NCBI GenBank assembly: GCA_024400875.1
Contig: JAKSMB010000006.1
Location: 30,194 to 94,193, forward strand
Direction: 5' to 3'
DNA from: Bacteroidales bacterium
GTDB lineage: Bacteria; Bacteroidota; Bacteroidia; Bacteroidales; WCHB1-69
DNA length: 64,000 nt
The translations under genes were made by a program, and so were the position numbers. The notes below the pieces were generated by a model. It did not search any database. It was not told where the DNA came from and saw only the letters and a program-made list of their open reading frames with translations. Numbering within the stretch: the first letter of the stretch is position 1; each line of letters begins with the position of its first letter. This document shows, in pieces, positions 36,817 to 45,398 of the stretch.

Positions 36817-37236
36817 TTAGCTGTACACTCTTAATCTCATCCCGTCAAACCGGGTGTTGTATTTACGTGCAGGATAGATGGCCGGACCTGACAGTACGTT
36901 GCCATCAAGGATGTTGTACGTGGATCCGCAAAGTGAGTCGATGAGTCGTAAACCGTCGGGTGCGACCCATAGCCAGGAATCGTGTTCCTGCCAGTCGTAG
37001 GAACACGCACGGTCGTATGCGAAAAAAGTCCATTCGTCTAAACGATAGACGATGATGCCGTTAACCCCTCCTGTGAAATATTCATACCCACCATAGGTGT
37101 TCAACCTGTAGTATATTGCGTCATTAGGGTAGATGTAGAAGTCAACCTTTGCATTAGGAATTGTGGGGTGATTGTAAAGGTCACAACAAACTAACAAAGG
37201 CAGTAGAACTATCAAGAATATGATTATCTTCTTCAT
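36817..37236 (-). CDS. Rieske-fold-like lipoprotein lacking cluster ligands
   Basis: A 139-residue exported protein. The N-terminal signal MKKIIIFLIVLLPLLVCCDL has two adjacent cysteines at 17-18, which look like a relaxed lipobox. The C-terminal half follows the layout of a Rieske domain: FAYDRACSYD (first ligand loop), 22 residues later LCGSTYNILDGNVLSGPA, then the RLRVYS strand. The iron ligands are mostly lost: CxH reads CSY, and CPCH aligns with DSLC. It is therefore unlikely to hold a 2Fe-2S cluster. I recall similar lipoproteins in other Bacteroidetes. Third in the operon behind the steroid-reductase family gene. Confidence 0.6.
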   Translation of the reverse strand: MKKIIIFLIVLLPLLVCCDLYNHPTIPNAKVDFYIYPNDAIYYRLNTYGGYEYFTGGVNGIIVYRLDEWTFFAYDRACSYDWQEHDSWLWVAPDGLRLIDSLCGSTYNILDGNVLSGPAIYPARKYNTRFDGMRLRVYS

Positions 37237-37245
37237 AATGAACGA

Positions 37246-38034
37246 CTAATAGATCCAAGGGAAAATTTTGTATCGCTTTAGGCCTGTGAACTCTTTGCCA
37301 AAGAATTGCGTATAACGAACATATACGGCTTTGGATCTTGGGATGATATTCGCACAAGTCCACAAGAGGAATACGAGACCTGAAATAGACCAGGTGAGAA
37401 TGGCAAAACCCAACCATTCGAGAACTTCTCCGAAATAGTTGGCTGAACTGATGCGCTTGAATGGCCATCCCTTTGGCAGATAGTAGTTGTTGTCGGTGAC
37501 GTCGGTACGCATACTGCGAATGACACGGTCTGCGTAGATGTTGATGACCATACCCAATAAAAATATTAATGTGCCTACAATGAATTGCCACGACCAGAAC
37601 CACGAAATAGGGTACTGATTCTCCGGACTGAAAAAGAAGAGCCAACCGCCTTGCATGATGGCATTAAAGGTGTTGAATACAAATCCGGTGATAATGATGG
37701 AGATGGGCATCTTACTTTGCCCTTTCATTAATAATGGAAATATGAAAGAGCGTTGGAAATAATGGAATTCGAAGAAAAAGAACATCGTAAAAGTCACGAT
37801 GTTAAAAGGTCGTATGTTGCATAGGATGGAAATGAAATAGAGTAGAAGCATTGCAAAGAATACAGGCGCTTCCATAATGAACCAACCTAAGTTGCTGCGT
37901 ACAGAAAATCCCCATCTGCTGTTGAATGTCATACCGTATGCAGGCGTGATGAACTGCAGGGTGATGAATACCAGAACGCCCAAGATGGACATTATAGGTA
38001 ATAGATAGGTGTAGAACTGGGCAAATAATTCCAT
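37246..38034 (-). CDS. steroid 5-alpha-reductase family membrane protein
   Basis: A 262-residue membrane protein of the 3-oxo-5-alpha-steroid 4-dehydrogenase family (SRD5A, PF02544). The conserved C-terminal block is clear: GMVINIYADRVIRSMR, YYLPKGWPFKRISSANYFGEVLEWLGFAI, and FGKEFTGLKRYKIFPWIY, comparable in order and spacing to animal SRD5A enzymes. About six to seven membrane helices. Bacteroidetes homologues have been linked to reduction of 3-oxo steroids and bile acids; the true substrate here, which could be another enone lipid, cannot be told. Lies between a GT2 gene (12 bases) and the Rieske-like gene. Confidence 0.88.
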   Translation of the reverse strand: MELFAQFYTYLLPIMSILGVLVFITLQFITPAYGMTFNSRWGFSVRSNLGWFIMEAPVFFAMLLLYFISILCNIRPFNIVTFTMFFFFEFHYFQRSFIFPLLMKGQSKMPISIIITGFVFNTFNAIMQGGWLFFFSPENQYPISWFWSWQFIVGTLIFLLGMVINIYADRVIRSMRTDVTDNNYYLPKGWPFKRISSANYFGEVLEWLGFAILTWSISGLVFLLWTCANIIPRSKAVYVRYTQFFGKEFTGLKRYKIFPWIY

Positions 38035-38046
38035 GGTGTTGATGTT

Positions 38047-39057
38047 TTATGCAAAAGATTCTCCGTTAAAGATCTTTTTGTTCTTGAAATAGTGTTGGAA
38101 CACCACCGACTTCGGGTAGGTGTCTGTAAATGCAAGCTTAGGTAAGGTGTTGCGCTTGGCTTTGCAGTATTTGTAGTTTTTGAAGAAGTGGAACATGGCC
38201 TTGTACACGGCGGTGAAATCTTTGAGATGACCCTGCAAAAGGAAAAAGAATGCAGCAATCTGATCAAGGAAAAACTTGGACGCCAAGGTGATGAAGATCC
38301 GATCTTCTGGAAGATTCTTCAATAATAAATAAAGATTGTTCCGGAAGTTGAGGTACGTCTTCATCGAGTTGTTCTTCGGCAGTGTTCCGCCACCGATATG
38401 GAAAACCACAGAAGCGGGTTGGATCTTGATCTTGTAGCCCGCATTCTTAATGCGCCAGCAAAAATCGATTTCTTCCATGTGAGCAAAAAAGTCAGCGTCG
38501 AGTCCGCCCATTGTGCGATATACGTCACTCCTTACAAATAGGGCGGCGCCTGTTGCCCAGAAAACGTCAGCAACGGTGTCGTATTGGCCACAATCCTTCT
38601 CAATGTTGCTGAAAACGCGTCCACGACAGAACGGATATCCGAATTTGTCGATGTATCCGCCGGCTGCACCTGCATATTCAAAGGTATCGCGCGCGTAATA
38701 GGAAAGTATTTTCGGTTGTACGGCAGCAATACGCTCATCGCTGTCCATCATCTCGATGATGGGCTCTATCCAGTGTTCGGTGACCTCAATGTCGGAGTTT
38801 AAAAGACAATAGTATTGCGCTTCGATTTGCTCCATCGCTAAGTTGTAACCCTTAGCGAAGCCTTCGTTACGTTCGTTTTGTAAAATCCTGATATCTTTGT
38901 AGTTGTCTTTCAAAAACTGGACGGATCCATCAGTAGATGCATTATCTGCTACCACAACTTCTGCATACTTGGGAAGATGCTTGGTTATGGTTGGCAGAAA
39001 CTGCTCAAGGTATTTTTTACCGTTCCAATTTAGAATGACAATGGATAACTTTACCAT
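38047..39057 (-). CDS. family 2 glycosyltransferase
   Basis: A 336-residue GT-A protein: LSIVILNWNGKKYLEQFL at the start, VVVADNASTDGSVQFL, ILQNERNEGFAKGYNLAME and the metal-binding DxD equivalent LLNSDIEV. The HMEEIDFCWRIK block is typical of rhamnosyltransferase-like GT2 enzymes. It probably adds a sugar to a surface polysaccharide or LPS. Own -7 element. Confidence 0.88.
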   Translation of the reverse strand: MVKLSIVILNWNGKKYLEQFLPTITKHLPKYAEVVVADNASTDGSVQFLKDNYKDIRILQNERNEGFAKGYNLAMEQIEAQYYCLLNSDIEVTEHWIEPIIEMMDSDERIAAVQPKILSYYARDTFEYAGAAGGYIDKFGYPFCRGRVFSNIEKDCGQYDTVADVFWATGAALFVRSDVYRTMGGLDADFFAHMEEIDFCWRIKNAGYKIKIQPASVVFHIGGGTLPKNNSMKTYLNFRNNLYLLLKNLPEDRIFITLASKFFLDQIAAFFFLLQGHLKDFTAVYKAMFHFFKNYKYCKAKRNTLPKLAFTDTYPKSVVFQHYFKNKKIFNGESFA

Positions 39058-39080
39058 AGGACTCTCTTTACAAAAGTCTG

Positions 39081-39088
39081 CAAAGATA
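39081..39088 (-). promoter_or_regulatory. -7 promoter element TATCTTTG for the GT2 operon
   Basis: Fits TAnnTTTG, 24 bases before the GT2 ATG; divergent from the rpsO promoter about 40 bases away. Confidence 0.7.
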
Positions 39089-39128
39089 GTTTTTTTTTAG
39101 TATGGGCAAAACTATAAAGAAAAAATTG

Positions 39129-39136
39129 TATCTTTG
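39129..39136 (+). promoter_or_regulatory. -7 promoter element TATCTTTG for rpsO
   Basis: Fits TAnnTTTG, followed by CGGC; 49 bases before the rpsO start. Confidence 0.75.
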
Positions 39137-39185
39137 CGGCTCGAATTTAGAAAGGTAAAAATATTAAAAATTAGACGTTTAAATT

Positions 39186-39455
39186 ATGTATTTAACAAGT
39201 GAAGTAAAAAAAGAAATCTTTGAACAATATGGTAAAAATGCAACCGATACAGGTTCCCCAGAAGCTCAAGTTGCATTGTTCACACACCGTATCAAACATC
39301 TTACTGAACACGTAAAGGCTAATGGCGGCGATAAAGTAACAAAACGTTCATTGATTAACCTCGTTGGTAAGAGAAAGAAAATGCTCGAGTATTTGAAGAA
39401 ACAAGATATCGAGCGCTACAGAGCACTTATTAAGAAGTTAGGTCTTAGAAAATAA
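39186..39455 (+). CDS. rpsO: 30S ribosomal protein S15
   Basis: An 89-residue S15, which binds the central domain of 16S rRNA and starts platform assembly. Family blocks are GSPEAQVALFTHRIKHLTEH, DKVTKRSLINLVGKRKKML and the C-terminal ALIKKLGLRK. The leader has no Shine-Dalgarno sequence. It is followed by a strong terminator, then pnp. Confidence 0.97.
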   Translation: MYLTSEVKKEIFEQYGKNATDTGSPEAQVALFTHRIKHLTEHVKANGGDKVTKRSLINLVGKRKKMLEYLKKQDIERYRALIKKLGLRK

Positions 39456-39481
39456 TTCTAACACACGTTTTATAAAAAAGG

Positions 39482-39509
39482 GGCAATTTTATAAAATTGC
39501 CTTTTTTTT
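39482..39509 (+). terminator. intrinsic terminator after rpsO
   Basis: A 20-base perfect palindrome GGCAATTTTATAAAATTGCC followed by eight T, 26 bases after the rpsO stop. Only about 50 bases separate it from the pnp start, so pnp is either read through or has a promoter I could not identify. Confidence 0.85.
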
Positions 39510-39556
39510 GATTTATAAACGGCTCTGTATACTATTTATTTAAGCTGAATTTTATT

Positions 39557-41914
39557 ATGATTGGAATAAACACATCTTTTGATTTAGGTGATGGTCGTAT
39601 TGTGACCATTGAAACCGGAAAGTTGGCGAAACAAGCTGACGGTGCTGCCGTTGTGAAAATGGGCGACACCATGCTGCTCGCTACTGTATGCTGCAAAAAA
39701 GAGGCTGTTGAAGGTACCGACTTCATGCCTCTCCAAGTTGAATATCAAGAAAAATATGCGGCCCTCGGTCGCTTCCCTGGTGGCTTCTTCAAACGTGAAG
39801 CGCGCCCTTCTGAATATGAAATCCTCATCGCTCGTCTCGTTGACCGTGCTATCCGTCCTCTTTTCCCAAAGGATTTCCACGCTGAAACTCAGGTGATCGT
39901 TACTCTGATTTCTGGCGACAAGAATCAATTGCCAGACTGCCTTGCTTGCTTGGCAGCTTCTTCTGCAATTGCTGTCTCCAACATTCCTTTCGAATGTCCG
40001 ATCTCTGAAGTACGCGTAGGCCGTGTTGATGGTAAGTTCGTTGTTAACCCTACTATCGAAGATATGGAGAAATCCGATATCGACATGATCGTTGCCGCTT
40101 CTATGGACAACATTATGATGGTGGAAGGTGAAATGAAGGAAATCTCTGAAGCTGATATGGTTGCTGCGCTTAACTTCGCTAAGGAATCTATCAAGGTTCA
40201 ATGCCAAGCTCAGATGGATCTCGCTGCTAAGGTGCCAACCGCTTTCCCTAAACGCGAGTATTGCCACGAAACTAATGATGAAGAACTTCGCGAACGTATC
40301 CAAAAGGAAACATACGACAAGGTTTATGCTGTAGCAAAATCCTTTATGGGTAAACAAGCTCGTAATGAAGCTTTTGATCAAATTCTCGCTGACTTCATCG
40401 AAACTATTCCAGAAGAGGAAAGAGATGAAAAGACTGTTATGGTAAAACGTTACTATAGCGATGTTCAATATCACGCTATGCGTAATATGATTCTTGATGA
40501 GCGTATTCGTTTGGATGGTCGTGATCTTGAAACTATTCGTCCTATCTGGATTGAAACGGGTTATCTCCCATCTGCTCACGGCTCTGCTATCTTCACCCGT
40601 GGTGAAACTCAATCTTTGGCTACCTGTACTTTAGGTACTAAGTTGGATGAACAGATCATTGATGGCGCTGTTGTTGAAGGTACCAATCGTTTTATGCTCC
40701 ATTACAATTTCCCTCCATACAGTGTAGGTGAAGTTAAACGTGTTGGTAGCACTGGCCGCCGCGAAATTGGTCACGGTAACCTTGCAAACCGTGCTCTTAA
40801 GCCAATGATCCCATTTGATGATCCTGAATTCCCTTATACCGTTCGTATCGTTTCCGATATCCTCGAATCTAATGGTAGCTCTTCTATGGCAACGGTTTGT
40901 GCAGGTACTTTGGCACTCCTCGATTGTGGTGTTAAAATGAAAAAGCCTGTTTCTGGTATTGCTATGGGTTTGATTACCGACGAAAACTCTGATAAATACG
41001 CTATCCTTTCCGATATTCTCGGTGATGAAGATCACTTGGGTGATATGGACTTCAAGGTTTGTGGTACTGAAGACGGTATTACCGCTTGTCAGATGGATAT
41101 CAAGATTCACGGTCTCTCCGCTGAGGTTATGGCTGAAGCATTGGCTCAAGCTAACCGTGGTAGAATGTTCATCCTTGGTAAGATCAAGGAAGCTATGCCA
41201 GCTCCACGTGAAGATTATCGTCCATTCGTTCCTCGCATTGTTAAAATGCAAATCCCTCGCGAATTTATTGGTGCTGTTATCGGACCGGGAGGAAAGATTA
41301 TCCAAGAAATGCAACGCGAAACGAATACAACTATTAATATTGAAGAAGTTGGTGAATATGGTATGATTGATATCGCTGCTGCAAATGTTAATGATATCAA
41401 TGCTGCTATGGAACGCATTAAACTGATCACTACTAAGCCAGAAGTTGGTGAAATCTACGAAGGTACGGTTAAAACAATTACAGCATTCGGTGCATTTGTA
41501 GAATTCTTGCCAGGTACCGATGGCCTTCTCCACGTAACTGAAATCGCTTATAGAAGAATCGAAAACGTGGAAGAAGTATTGAAGGTTGGTGATAAGATTA
41601 AGGTTAAACTTGTTGAAATCGATGAAAAGACTGGCAAGTACAGACTTTCTCACAAGGTTCTTTTGCCAAAACCAGAAGGTTATGTAGAAGCTGAGTCTAA
41701 ACCACGCAACAATAACCGTGATCGCAACGATCGTGGCCCTCGCAACGGTGATCGTAAGGGTGGCAATGACCGCAGAGAACATCGCAATGACCGTGGCCCT
41801 CGCAACGATCGTCGTCCTCGTAATAACGAGCGTACGGAGGGTTCTGAAAAGCCAGCTGAAAATCAGACTCCTACAACTCCAGAGTTGCCTGATTTCCCTT
41901 CTTTTGAAGATTAA
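39557..41914 (+). CDS. pnp: polyribonucleotide nucleotidyltransferase
   Basis: Phosphorolytic 3'-5' exoribonuclease of the degradosome. The 785-residue protein has the two RNase PH-like cores (GDTMLLATV …, then [13 protein letters not shown] … [15 protein letters not shown]), a KH domain (about 575-635; [15 protein letters not shown]) and an S1 domain (about 640-705). A tail of about 60 residues is rich in R, N, D and G with repeated NDRGPRN, a likely RNA-binding disordered tail. The codon bias is strongly that of a highly expressed gene and gives long antisense open frames, which are shadows. Ends at a terminator fused to the metF promoter. Confidence 0.97.
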   Translation: MIGINTSFDLGDGRIVTIETGKLAKQADGAAVVKMGDTMLLATVCCKKEAVEGTDFMPLQVEYQEKYAALGRFPGGFFKREARPSEYEILIARLVDRAIRPLFPKDFHAETQVIVTLISGDKNQLPDCLACLAASSAIAVSNIPFECPISEVRVGRVDGKFVVNPTIEDMEKSDIDMIVAASMDNIMMVEGEMKEISEADMVAALNFAKESIKVQCQAQMDLAAKVPTAFPKREYCHETNDEELRERIQKETYDKVYAVAKSFMGKQARNEAFDQILADFIETIPEEERDEKTVMVKRYYSDVQYHAMRNMILDERIRLDGRDLETIRPIWIETGYLPSAHGSAIFTRGETQSLATCTLGTKLDEQIIDGAVVEGTNRFMLHYNFPPYSVGEVKRVGSTGRREIGHGNLANRALKPMIPFDDPEFPYTVRIVSDILESNGSSSMATVCAGTLALLDCGVKMKKPVSGIAMGLITDENSDKYAILSDILGDEDHLGDMDFKVCGTEDGITACQMDIKIHGLSAEVMAEALAQANRGRMFILGKIKEAMPAPREDYRPFVPRIVKMQIPREFIGAVIGPGGKIIQEMQRETNTTINIEEVGEYGMIDIAAANVNDINAAMERIKLITTKPEVGEIYEGTVKTITAFGAFVEFLPGTDGLLHVTEIAYRRIENVEEVLKVGDKIKVKLVEIDEKTGKYRLSHKVLLPKPEGYVEAESKPRNNNRDRNDRGPRNGDRKGGNDRREHRNDRGPRNDRRPRNNERTEGSEKPAENQTPTTPELPDFPSFED

Positions 41915-41934
41915 TTTGCAATCTAAAATAGCTT

Positions 41935-41961
41935 AGCAGGGTTTCGACCCTGCTTTTTTTT
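41935..41961 (+). terminator. intrinsic terminator after pnp
   Basis: AGCAGGGT and ACCCTGCT (41935-41942 and 41947-41954) form an 8-bp stem closed by a TTCG tetraloop, followed by eight T. The T-run leads directly into the TATCTTTG promoter of metF. Confidence 0.85.
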
Positions 41962-41969
41962 TATCTTTG
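41962..41969 (+). promoter_or_regulatory. -7 promoter element TATCTTTG for metF
   Basis: Fits TAnnTTTG; begins at the end of the pnp terminator T-run, 18 bases before the metF ATG. It overlaps the TTG at 41967 that could be misread as a start. Confidence 0.75.
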
Positions 41970-41987
41970 CAAAAAATAGACTCGTAT

Positions 41988-42866
41988 ATGAAAATTAGTG
42001 AAATTTTAGATAAGAAGAAGACTTTCTCGCTAGAAGTATTTCCTCCTAATCCACAAAATAGTCGCATCCAAGATATTTTTCCTACTATAGATGCTTTGCA
42101 AAAGTATAATCCGGATTTTGTAAGCGTCACCTTTAAGTCTTCTGGCGATCATGCCCAGAATACTATTGATATTGCAAGCTATATCAAACATAATACCAAT
42201 GCCGAACCGCTTGTACACCTTACCTGTGGAGCTCTCGATAAACAGGACATAGACAAGGTTGCTGAGGCCTTGGAAAAGGAAGAATTGGAAAATGTTCTCG
42301 CACTGCGTGGGGATAAGCCTTTGGATTATGATGGCGATTATTTGAAGTGTTTTCAACACGCTTCTGAGTTGATGGACTACTTGAAACAGTCGCATAATTT
42401 TTGTCTTGCAGGCGCTTGCTATCCAGAAGGCCACGTGGAGAGTGATAGCCTTTTGGATGATCTCTTAAAACTTAAGATCAAACAGGATAGTGGTGCATCG
42501 TTCTTTATAACCCAACTTTTTTACGATAATAACTACTATTATCGATTGGTAAGAGTTGCACGTAATAACGGGATTACAATCCCTATTATTCCAGGTATAA
42601 TGCCGCTAACCAGCAAGACGATGTTCAATAAGATTATGAACATGGCAGGTGCTTCTATTCCTTTTGAAATGCGTGTGTTATTCGACCGTTTTTGCGAGGA
42701 TAAGAAGGCGATGTATGAAATAGGTATCGCATACAGTGTGAATCAGATTCTTGAGCTTTTAGCCAACGATGCGGATGGAATACATCTCTATACTATGAAT
42801 AATGCTCAGGTTACAAATGATATATATAGTAGAATAGAAAATGTGATAGAGAGAGAATTGAGATAA
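41988..42866 (+). CDS. metF: methylenetetrahydrofolate reductase
   Basis: Reduces 5,10-methylene-THF to 5-methyl-THF for methionine synthesis; FAD-dependent TIM barrel. The 292-residue protein has FSLEVFPP near the N-terminus, VSVTFKSSG, HLTCGAL, LALRGDKP, CYPEGH and FFITQLFYDN. ATG 41988 gives the family N-terminus; an upstream TTG lies inside the promoter. A monocistronic unit closed by a terminator. Confidence 0.95.
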   Translation: MKISEILDKKKTFSLEVFPPNPQNSRIQDIFPTIDALQKYNPDFVSVTFKSSGDHAQNTIDIASYIKHNTNAEPLVHLTCGALDKQDIDKVAEALEKEELENVLALRGDKPLDYDGDYLKCFQHASELMDYLKQSHNFCLAGACYPEGHVESDSLLDDLLKLKIKQDSGASFFITQLFYDNNYYYRLVRVARNNGITIPIIPGIMPLTSKTMFNKIMNMAGASIPFEMRVLFDRFCEDKKAMYEIGIAYSVNQILELLANDADGIHLYTMNNAQVTNDIYSRIENVIERELR

Positions 42867-42888
42867 CATTCTTTCGTAACCTTATCTT

Positions 42889-42931
42889 AAGAAAGGGCAT
42901 CCATCATATAATGAGATGCCCTTTCTTTTTT
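42889..42931 (+). terminator. intrinsic terminator after metF
   Basis: AAGAAAGGGCATC (42889-42901) pairs with GATGCCCTTTCTT (42915-42927), 13 bp, followed by TTTT. It is convergent with the tuf-operon terminator. Confidence 0.85.
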
Positions 42932-42936
42932 ATTGG

Positions 42937-42970
42937 AAAAAAAAAAGGCTAATCATTTTTGATTAACCTT
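42937..42970 (-). terminator. intrinsic terminator after tRNA-Trp
   Basis: On the minus strand AAGGTTAATC (42970-42961) pairs with GATTAGCCTT (42954-42945, one G-U) around a six-base loop, followed by a run of T (42946-42937). Closes the tRNA-Thr-tuf-tRNA-Trp transcript 6 bases past the tRNA. Confidence 0.85.
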
Positions 42971-42975
42971 TTTAG

Positions 42976-43046
42976 CAGGGGAAGAGAGAATCGAACTCCC
43001 ATCAGCGGTTTTGGAGACCGTCATTCTACCATTAAACTATTCCCCT
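42976..43046 (-). tRNA. trnW: tRNA-Trp (CCA anticodon)
   Basis: 71 bases on the minus strand. The acceptor stem AGGGGAA pairs with TTCCCCT, the anticodon loop is CTCCAAA with anticodon CCA, and the T loop is GTTCGATTC. Discriminator base G, no CCA tail encoded. It lies in the tuf transcript, after a hairpin and before the terminator. Confidence 0.93.
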
Positions 43047-43049
43047 ATA

Positions 43050-43074
43050 ATAGAAGGGTGAAACACCCTTCTAT
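43050..43074 (-). other. hairpin between tuf and tRNA-Trp
   Basis: ATAGAAGGGTG and CACCCTTCTAT make a perfect 11-bp stem with a three-base loop. No T-run follows, so it is more likely an RNA processing or stabilising element than a terminator. Confidence 0.6.
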
Positions 43075-43089
43075 TTATGTAGTTTAGAA

Positions 43090-44277
43090 TTAGTCGAGGA
43101 TTTGTGTAATCTGACCAGCACCTACTGTACGACCACCTTCACGGATAGCGAAACGGAGGTTCAAGTTCAATGCGATTTCAGAAAGCAATTCAACGTCGAT
43201 TTCTACGTTATCACCAGGCATACACATTTCAACGCCAGCAGGCAAAGTGATAGCACCAGTAACGTCTGTTGTACGGAAGTAGAATTGAGGACGATAGTTG
43301 TTGCCAAATGGAGTGTGACGACCACCTTCTTCTTTCTTCAAGATATAAACAGAAGCTTTGAAGTGTTTGTGTGGATGAATTGAACCTGGTTTAGCGATTA
43401 CCATACCACGGCGGATTTCATCTTTGTCGATACCACGAAGCAACAAACCTACGTTATCACCAGCTTCACCTTCGTCGAGGATCTTACGGAACATTTCAAC
43501 ACCAGTAACAACTGATTTGAGTTTTTCAGCACCCATACCAATGATATCAACTGGGTCAGAAGTGTGGATAATACCAGTTTCGATACGACCAGTAGCAACG
43601 GTACCACGACCTGTGATTGAGAATACGTCTTCTACAGGCATCAAGAAGTCTTTATCTACATCACGTGGAGGAAGTGGAATCCAAGTATCAACAGCTTCCA
43701 TCAATTCAACGATCTTTTCAATCCATTTTGGTTCGAGGTTCAAACCACCGAGAGCAGAACCGCGGATAACTGGAGTGTTGTCGCCGTCGAAACCGTATGA
43801 TGACAAGAGGTCACGGATTTCCATTTCAACGAGGTCTAACAATTCTGGGTCGTCAACTAAGTCAACCTTGTTCATGAATACAACCATTCTTGGTACACCA
43901 ACTTGCTTTGCTAACAAGATGTGTTCACGAGTTTGAGGCATAGGACCATCAGTTGAAGCTACTACGAGGATAGCACCATCCATCTGAGCAGCACCAGTTA
44001 CCATGTTCTTTACATAGTCGGCGTGACCCGGACAGTCAACGTGTGCATAGTGACGGTTTGCAGTTTGATATTCAATGTGAGCGGTGTTAATTGTAATACC
44101 ACGCTCTTTTTCTTCTGGAGCATTGTCGATAGAATCGAATGATCTGATTTCGGAAAGACCTTGGTCAGCCAATACAGTTGTAATAGCAGCTGTCAAAGTT
44201 GTTTTACCGTGGTCAACGTGACCGATAGTACCCACATTACAGTGGGGTTTAGTACGTTCAAATTTCTCTTTTGCCAT
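43090..44277 (-). CDS. tuf: elongation factor Tu
   Basis: Delivers aminoacyl-tRNA to the ribosome. The 395-residue protein has the G motifs [20 protein letters not shown] and the switch block [11 protein letters not shown]; domains 2 and 3 end in [11 protein letters not shown]. The leader has no Shine-Dalgarno sequence. The gene sits between tRNA-Thr and tRNA-Trp; in many Bacteroidetes secE and nusG follow tRNA-Trp, but here the transcript ends. Confidence 0.98.
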   Translation of the reverse strand: MAKEKFERTKPHCNVGTIGHVDHGKTTLTAAITTVLADQGLSEIRSFDSIDNAPEEKERGITINTAHIEYQTANRHYAHVDCPGHADYVKNMVTGAAQMDGAILVVASTDGPMPQTREHILLAKQVGVPRMVVFMNKVDLVDDPELLDLVEMEIRDLLSSYGFDGDNTPVIRGSALGGLNLEPKWIEKIVELMEAVDTWIPLPPRDVDKDFLMPVEDVFSITGRGTVATGRIETGIIHTSDPVDIIGMGAEKLKSVVTGVEMFRKILDEGEAGDNVGLLLRGIDKDEIRRGMVIAKPGSIHPHKHFKASVYILKKEEGGRHTPFGNNYRPQFYFRTTDVTGAITLPAGVEMCMPGDNVEIDVELLSEIALNLNLRFAIREGGRTVGAGQITQILD

Positions 44278-44330
44278 TTTCTTATAATTTAATATTAATA
44301 TTCGTGTTTGCTTCTATAAAAAAAAAAGAG

Positions 44331-44402
44331 AGCCGTTGACGAGAGTTGAACTCGTGACCCCATCCTTACCAAGGATGTACTCTACCACTGAGCTACAACG
44401 GC
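44331..44402 (-). tRNA. trnT: tRNA-Thr (GGT anticodon)
   Basis: 72 bases on the minus strand. The acceptor stem GCCGTTG pairs with CAACGGC, the anticodon loop CTTGGTAAG has anticodon GGT, and the T arm is CGAGTTCAACTCTCG. Discriminator T, no CCA tail encoded. First in the tuf transcript, 50 bases after its promoter. Confidence 0.93.
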
Positions 44403-44452
44403 TTTTCTTTCTTAAAAAGAACGTTTCCCATAGGGACGTTTTTAAAAGCGGG

Positions 44453-44460
44453 CAAAAATA
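44453..44460 (-). promoter_or_regulatory. -7 promoter element TATTTTTG for tRNA-Thr-tuf-tRNA-Trp
   Basis: Fits TAnnTTTG, followed by CCCGC. A GTTG (44477-44480) lies 16 bases upstream as a possible -33 element. Confidence 0.7.
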
Positions 44461-44504
44461 CATTATTTTTTTAATTCAACAATGTTTTTTGCTAAAAAAA
44501 AATA

Positions 44505-45380
44505 TTATTTGTTTAATTTATTGATAATCAATGTTAAACTTTCTCTCCAATAGGGTATGTCTATTCCTAATTCCTCTTTTATCTTCCTTAGATTGAAGAC
44601 AGAATAGGCCGGACGCATCGCTTTTGTTGGGTATTCTTCGGTGAAAATTGACAAAACGTCGCATTCCCTTCCTCCAATCTCCATGATGGATTTGGCAAAG
44701 TCGAACCAAGTGATGCTGCCTTCGTTTGAAAAGTTGTAGATAATAACCCCTTTTTTATCTATATTGCATTCCAATGTCTTGAATATCGCCTTGGCAAGAT
44801 CTCCAGCGTAGGTGGGAGCGCCAATCTGATCGCATACTACAGAGATCTGGTCTCGCTCATCACCTAATCGTAACATCGTTTTTACAAAGTTGTTTCCGTA
44901 TTCAGAGTATAACCAGGATGTGCGAATGATCGTGGCATTACATCCCATATCATGAATGGCTACCTCGCCTGCCGCTTTGGATTTACCGTATATCGACAAT
45001 GGGCCTATCGCATCGCTTTCCCTATAAGGTTTGCATGCATTGCCCGAATAAACGTAGTCGGTGGATATGTGCACAAGGTATAAGTCGTGCTGGCGTGCTA
45101 CGAAAGCCAAGTTGGCAGTGCCATCGCGATTGATAGCGAAGGCTTGCTTTCGTTCGTCTTCAGCCTTGTCAACAGCGGTATAACCACAAGCGTTCACGAT
45201 GGCATCGATTTGATGCTCGGTTACGGCTTGTTCAATTTGATCTGCTTTGCAGATGTCGAGTGTGTCAACGTCTGTAAAAAAGAAGTTGTAGGCTTCTCCA
45301 GCCGTTGTCTTTGCAAGATCTTGAATGCAACGCCCTAATTGCCCGTTGGCACCCGTTACCAAAATGTTGAGTCGTTTCAC
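44505..45380 (-). CDS. rfbD: dTDP-4-dehydrorhamnose reductase
   Basis: Final step of dTDP-L-rhamnose synthesis. The 291-residue SDR protein has NILVTGANGQLGR at the N-terminus, VNACGYTAVDKAED, VHISTDYVYSG, the catalytic YGKSKAAGE and TSWLYSEYGNNFVKTM. GTG start at 45380. Last gene of the dsrC operon, 18 bases after the MBL gene. rfbB is at 26 kb. Confidence 0.92.
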   Translation of the reverse strand: MKRLNILVTGANGQLGRCIQDLAKTTAGEAYNFFFTDVDTLDICKADQIEQAVTEHQIDAIVNACGYTAVDKAEDERKQAFAINRDGTANLAFVARQHDLYLVHISTDYVYSGNACKPYRESDAIGPLSIYGKSKAAGEVAIHDMGCNATIIRTSWLYSEYGNNFVKTMLRLGDERDQISVVCDQIGAPTYAGDLAKAIFKTLECNIDKKGVIIYNFSNEGSITWFDFAKSIMEIGGRECDVLSIFTEEYPTKAMRPAYSVFNLRKIKEELGIDIPYWRESLTLIINKLNK

Positions 45381-45398
45381 GATACTATATAATATGTG

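Noticed and set aside
39584-41782. Long open frames (342 and 383 codons) on the minus strand across pnp
   Set aside because: They mirror the strong codon bias of pnp, have no family motifs or promoters, and the plus-strand PNPase is complete.
41967-41987. TTG start for metF
   Set aside because: The TTG is part of the TATCTTTG promoter element; the family N-terminus begins at ATG 41988.
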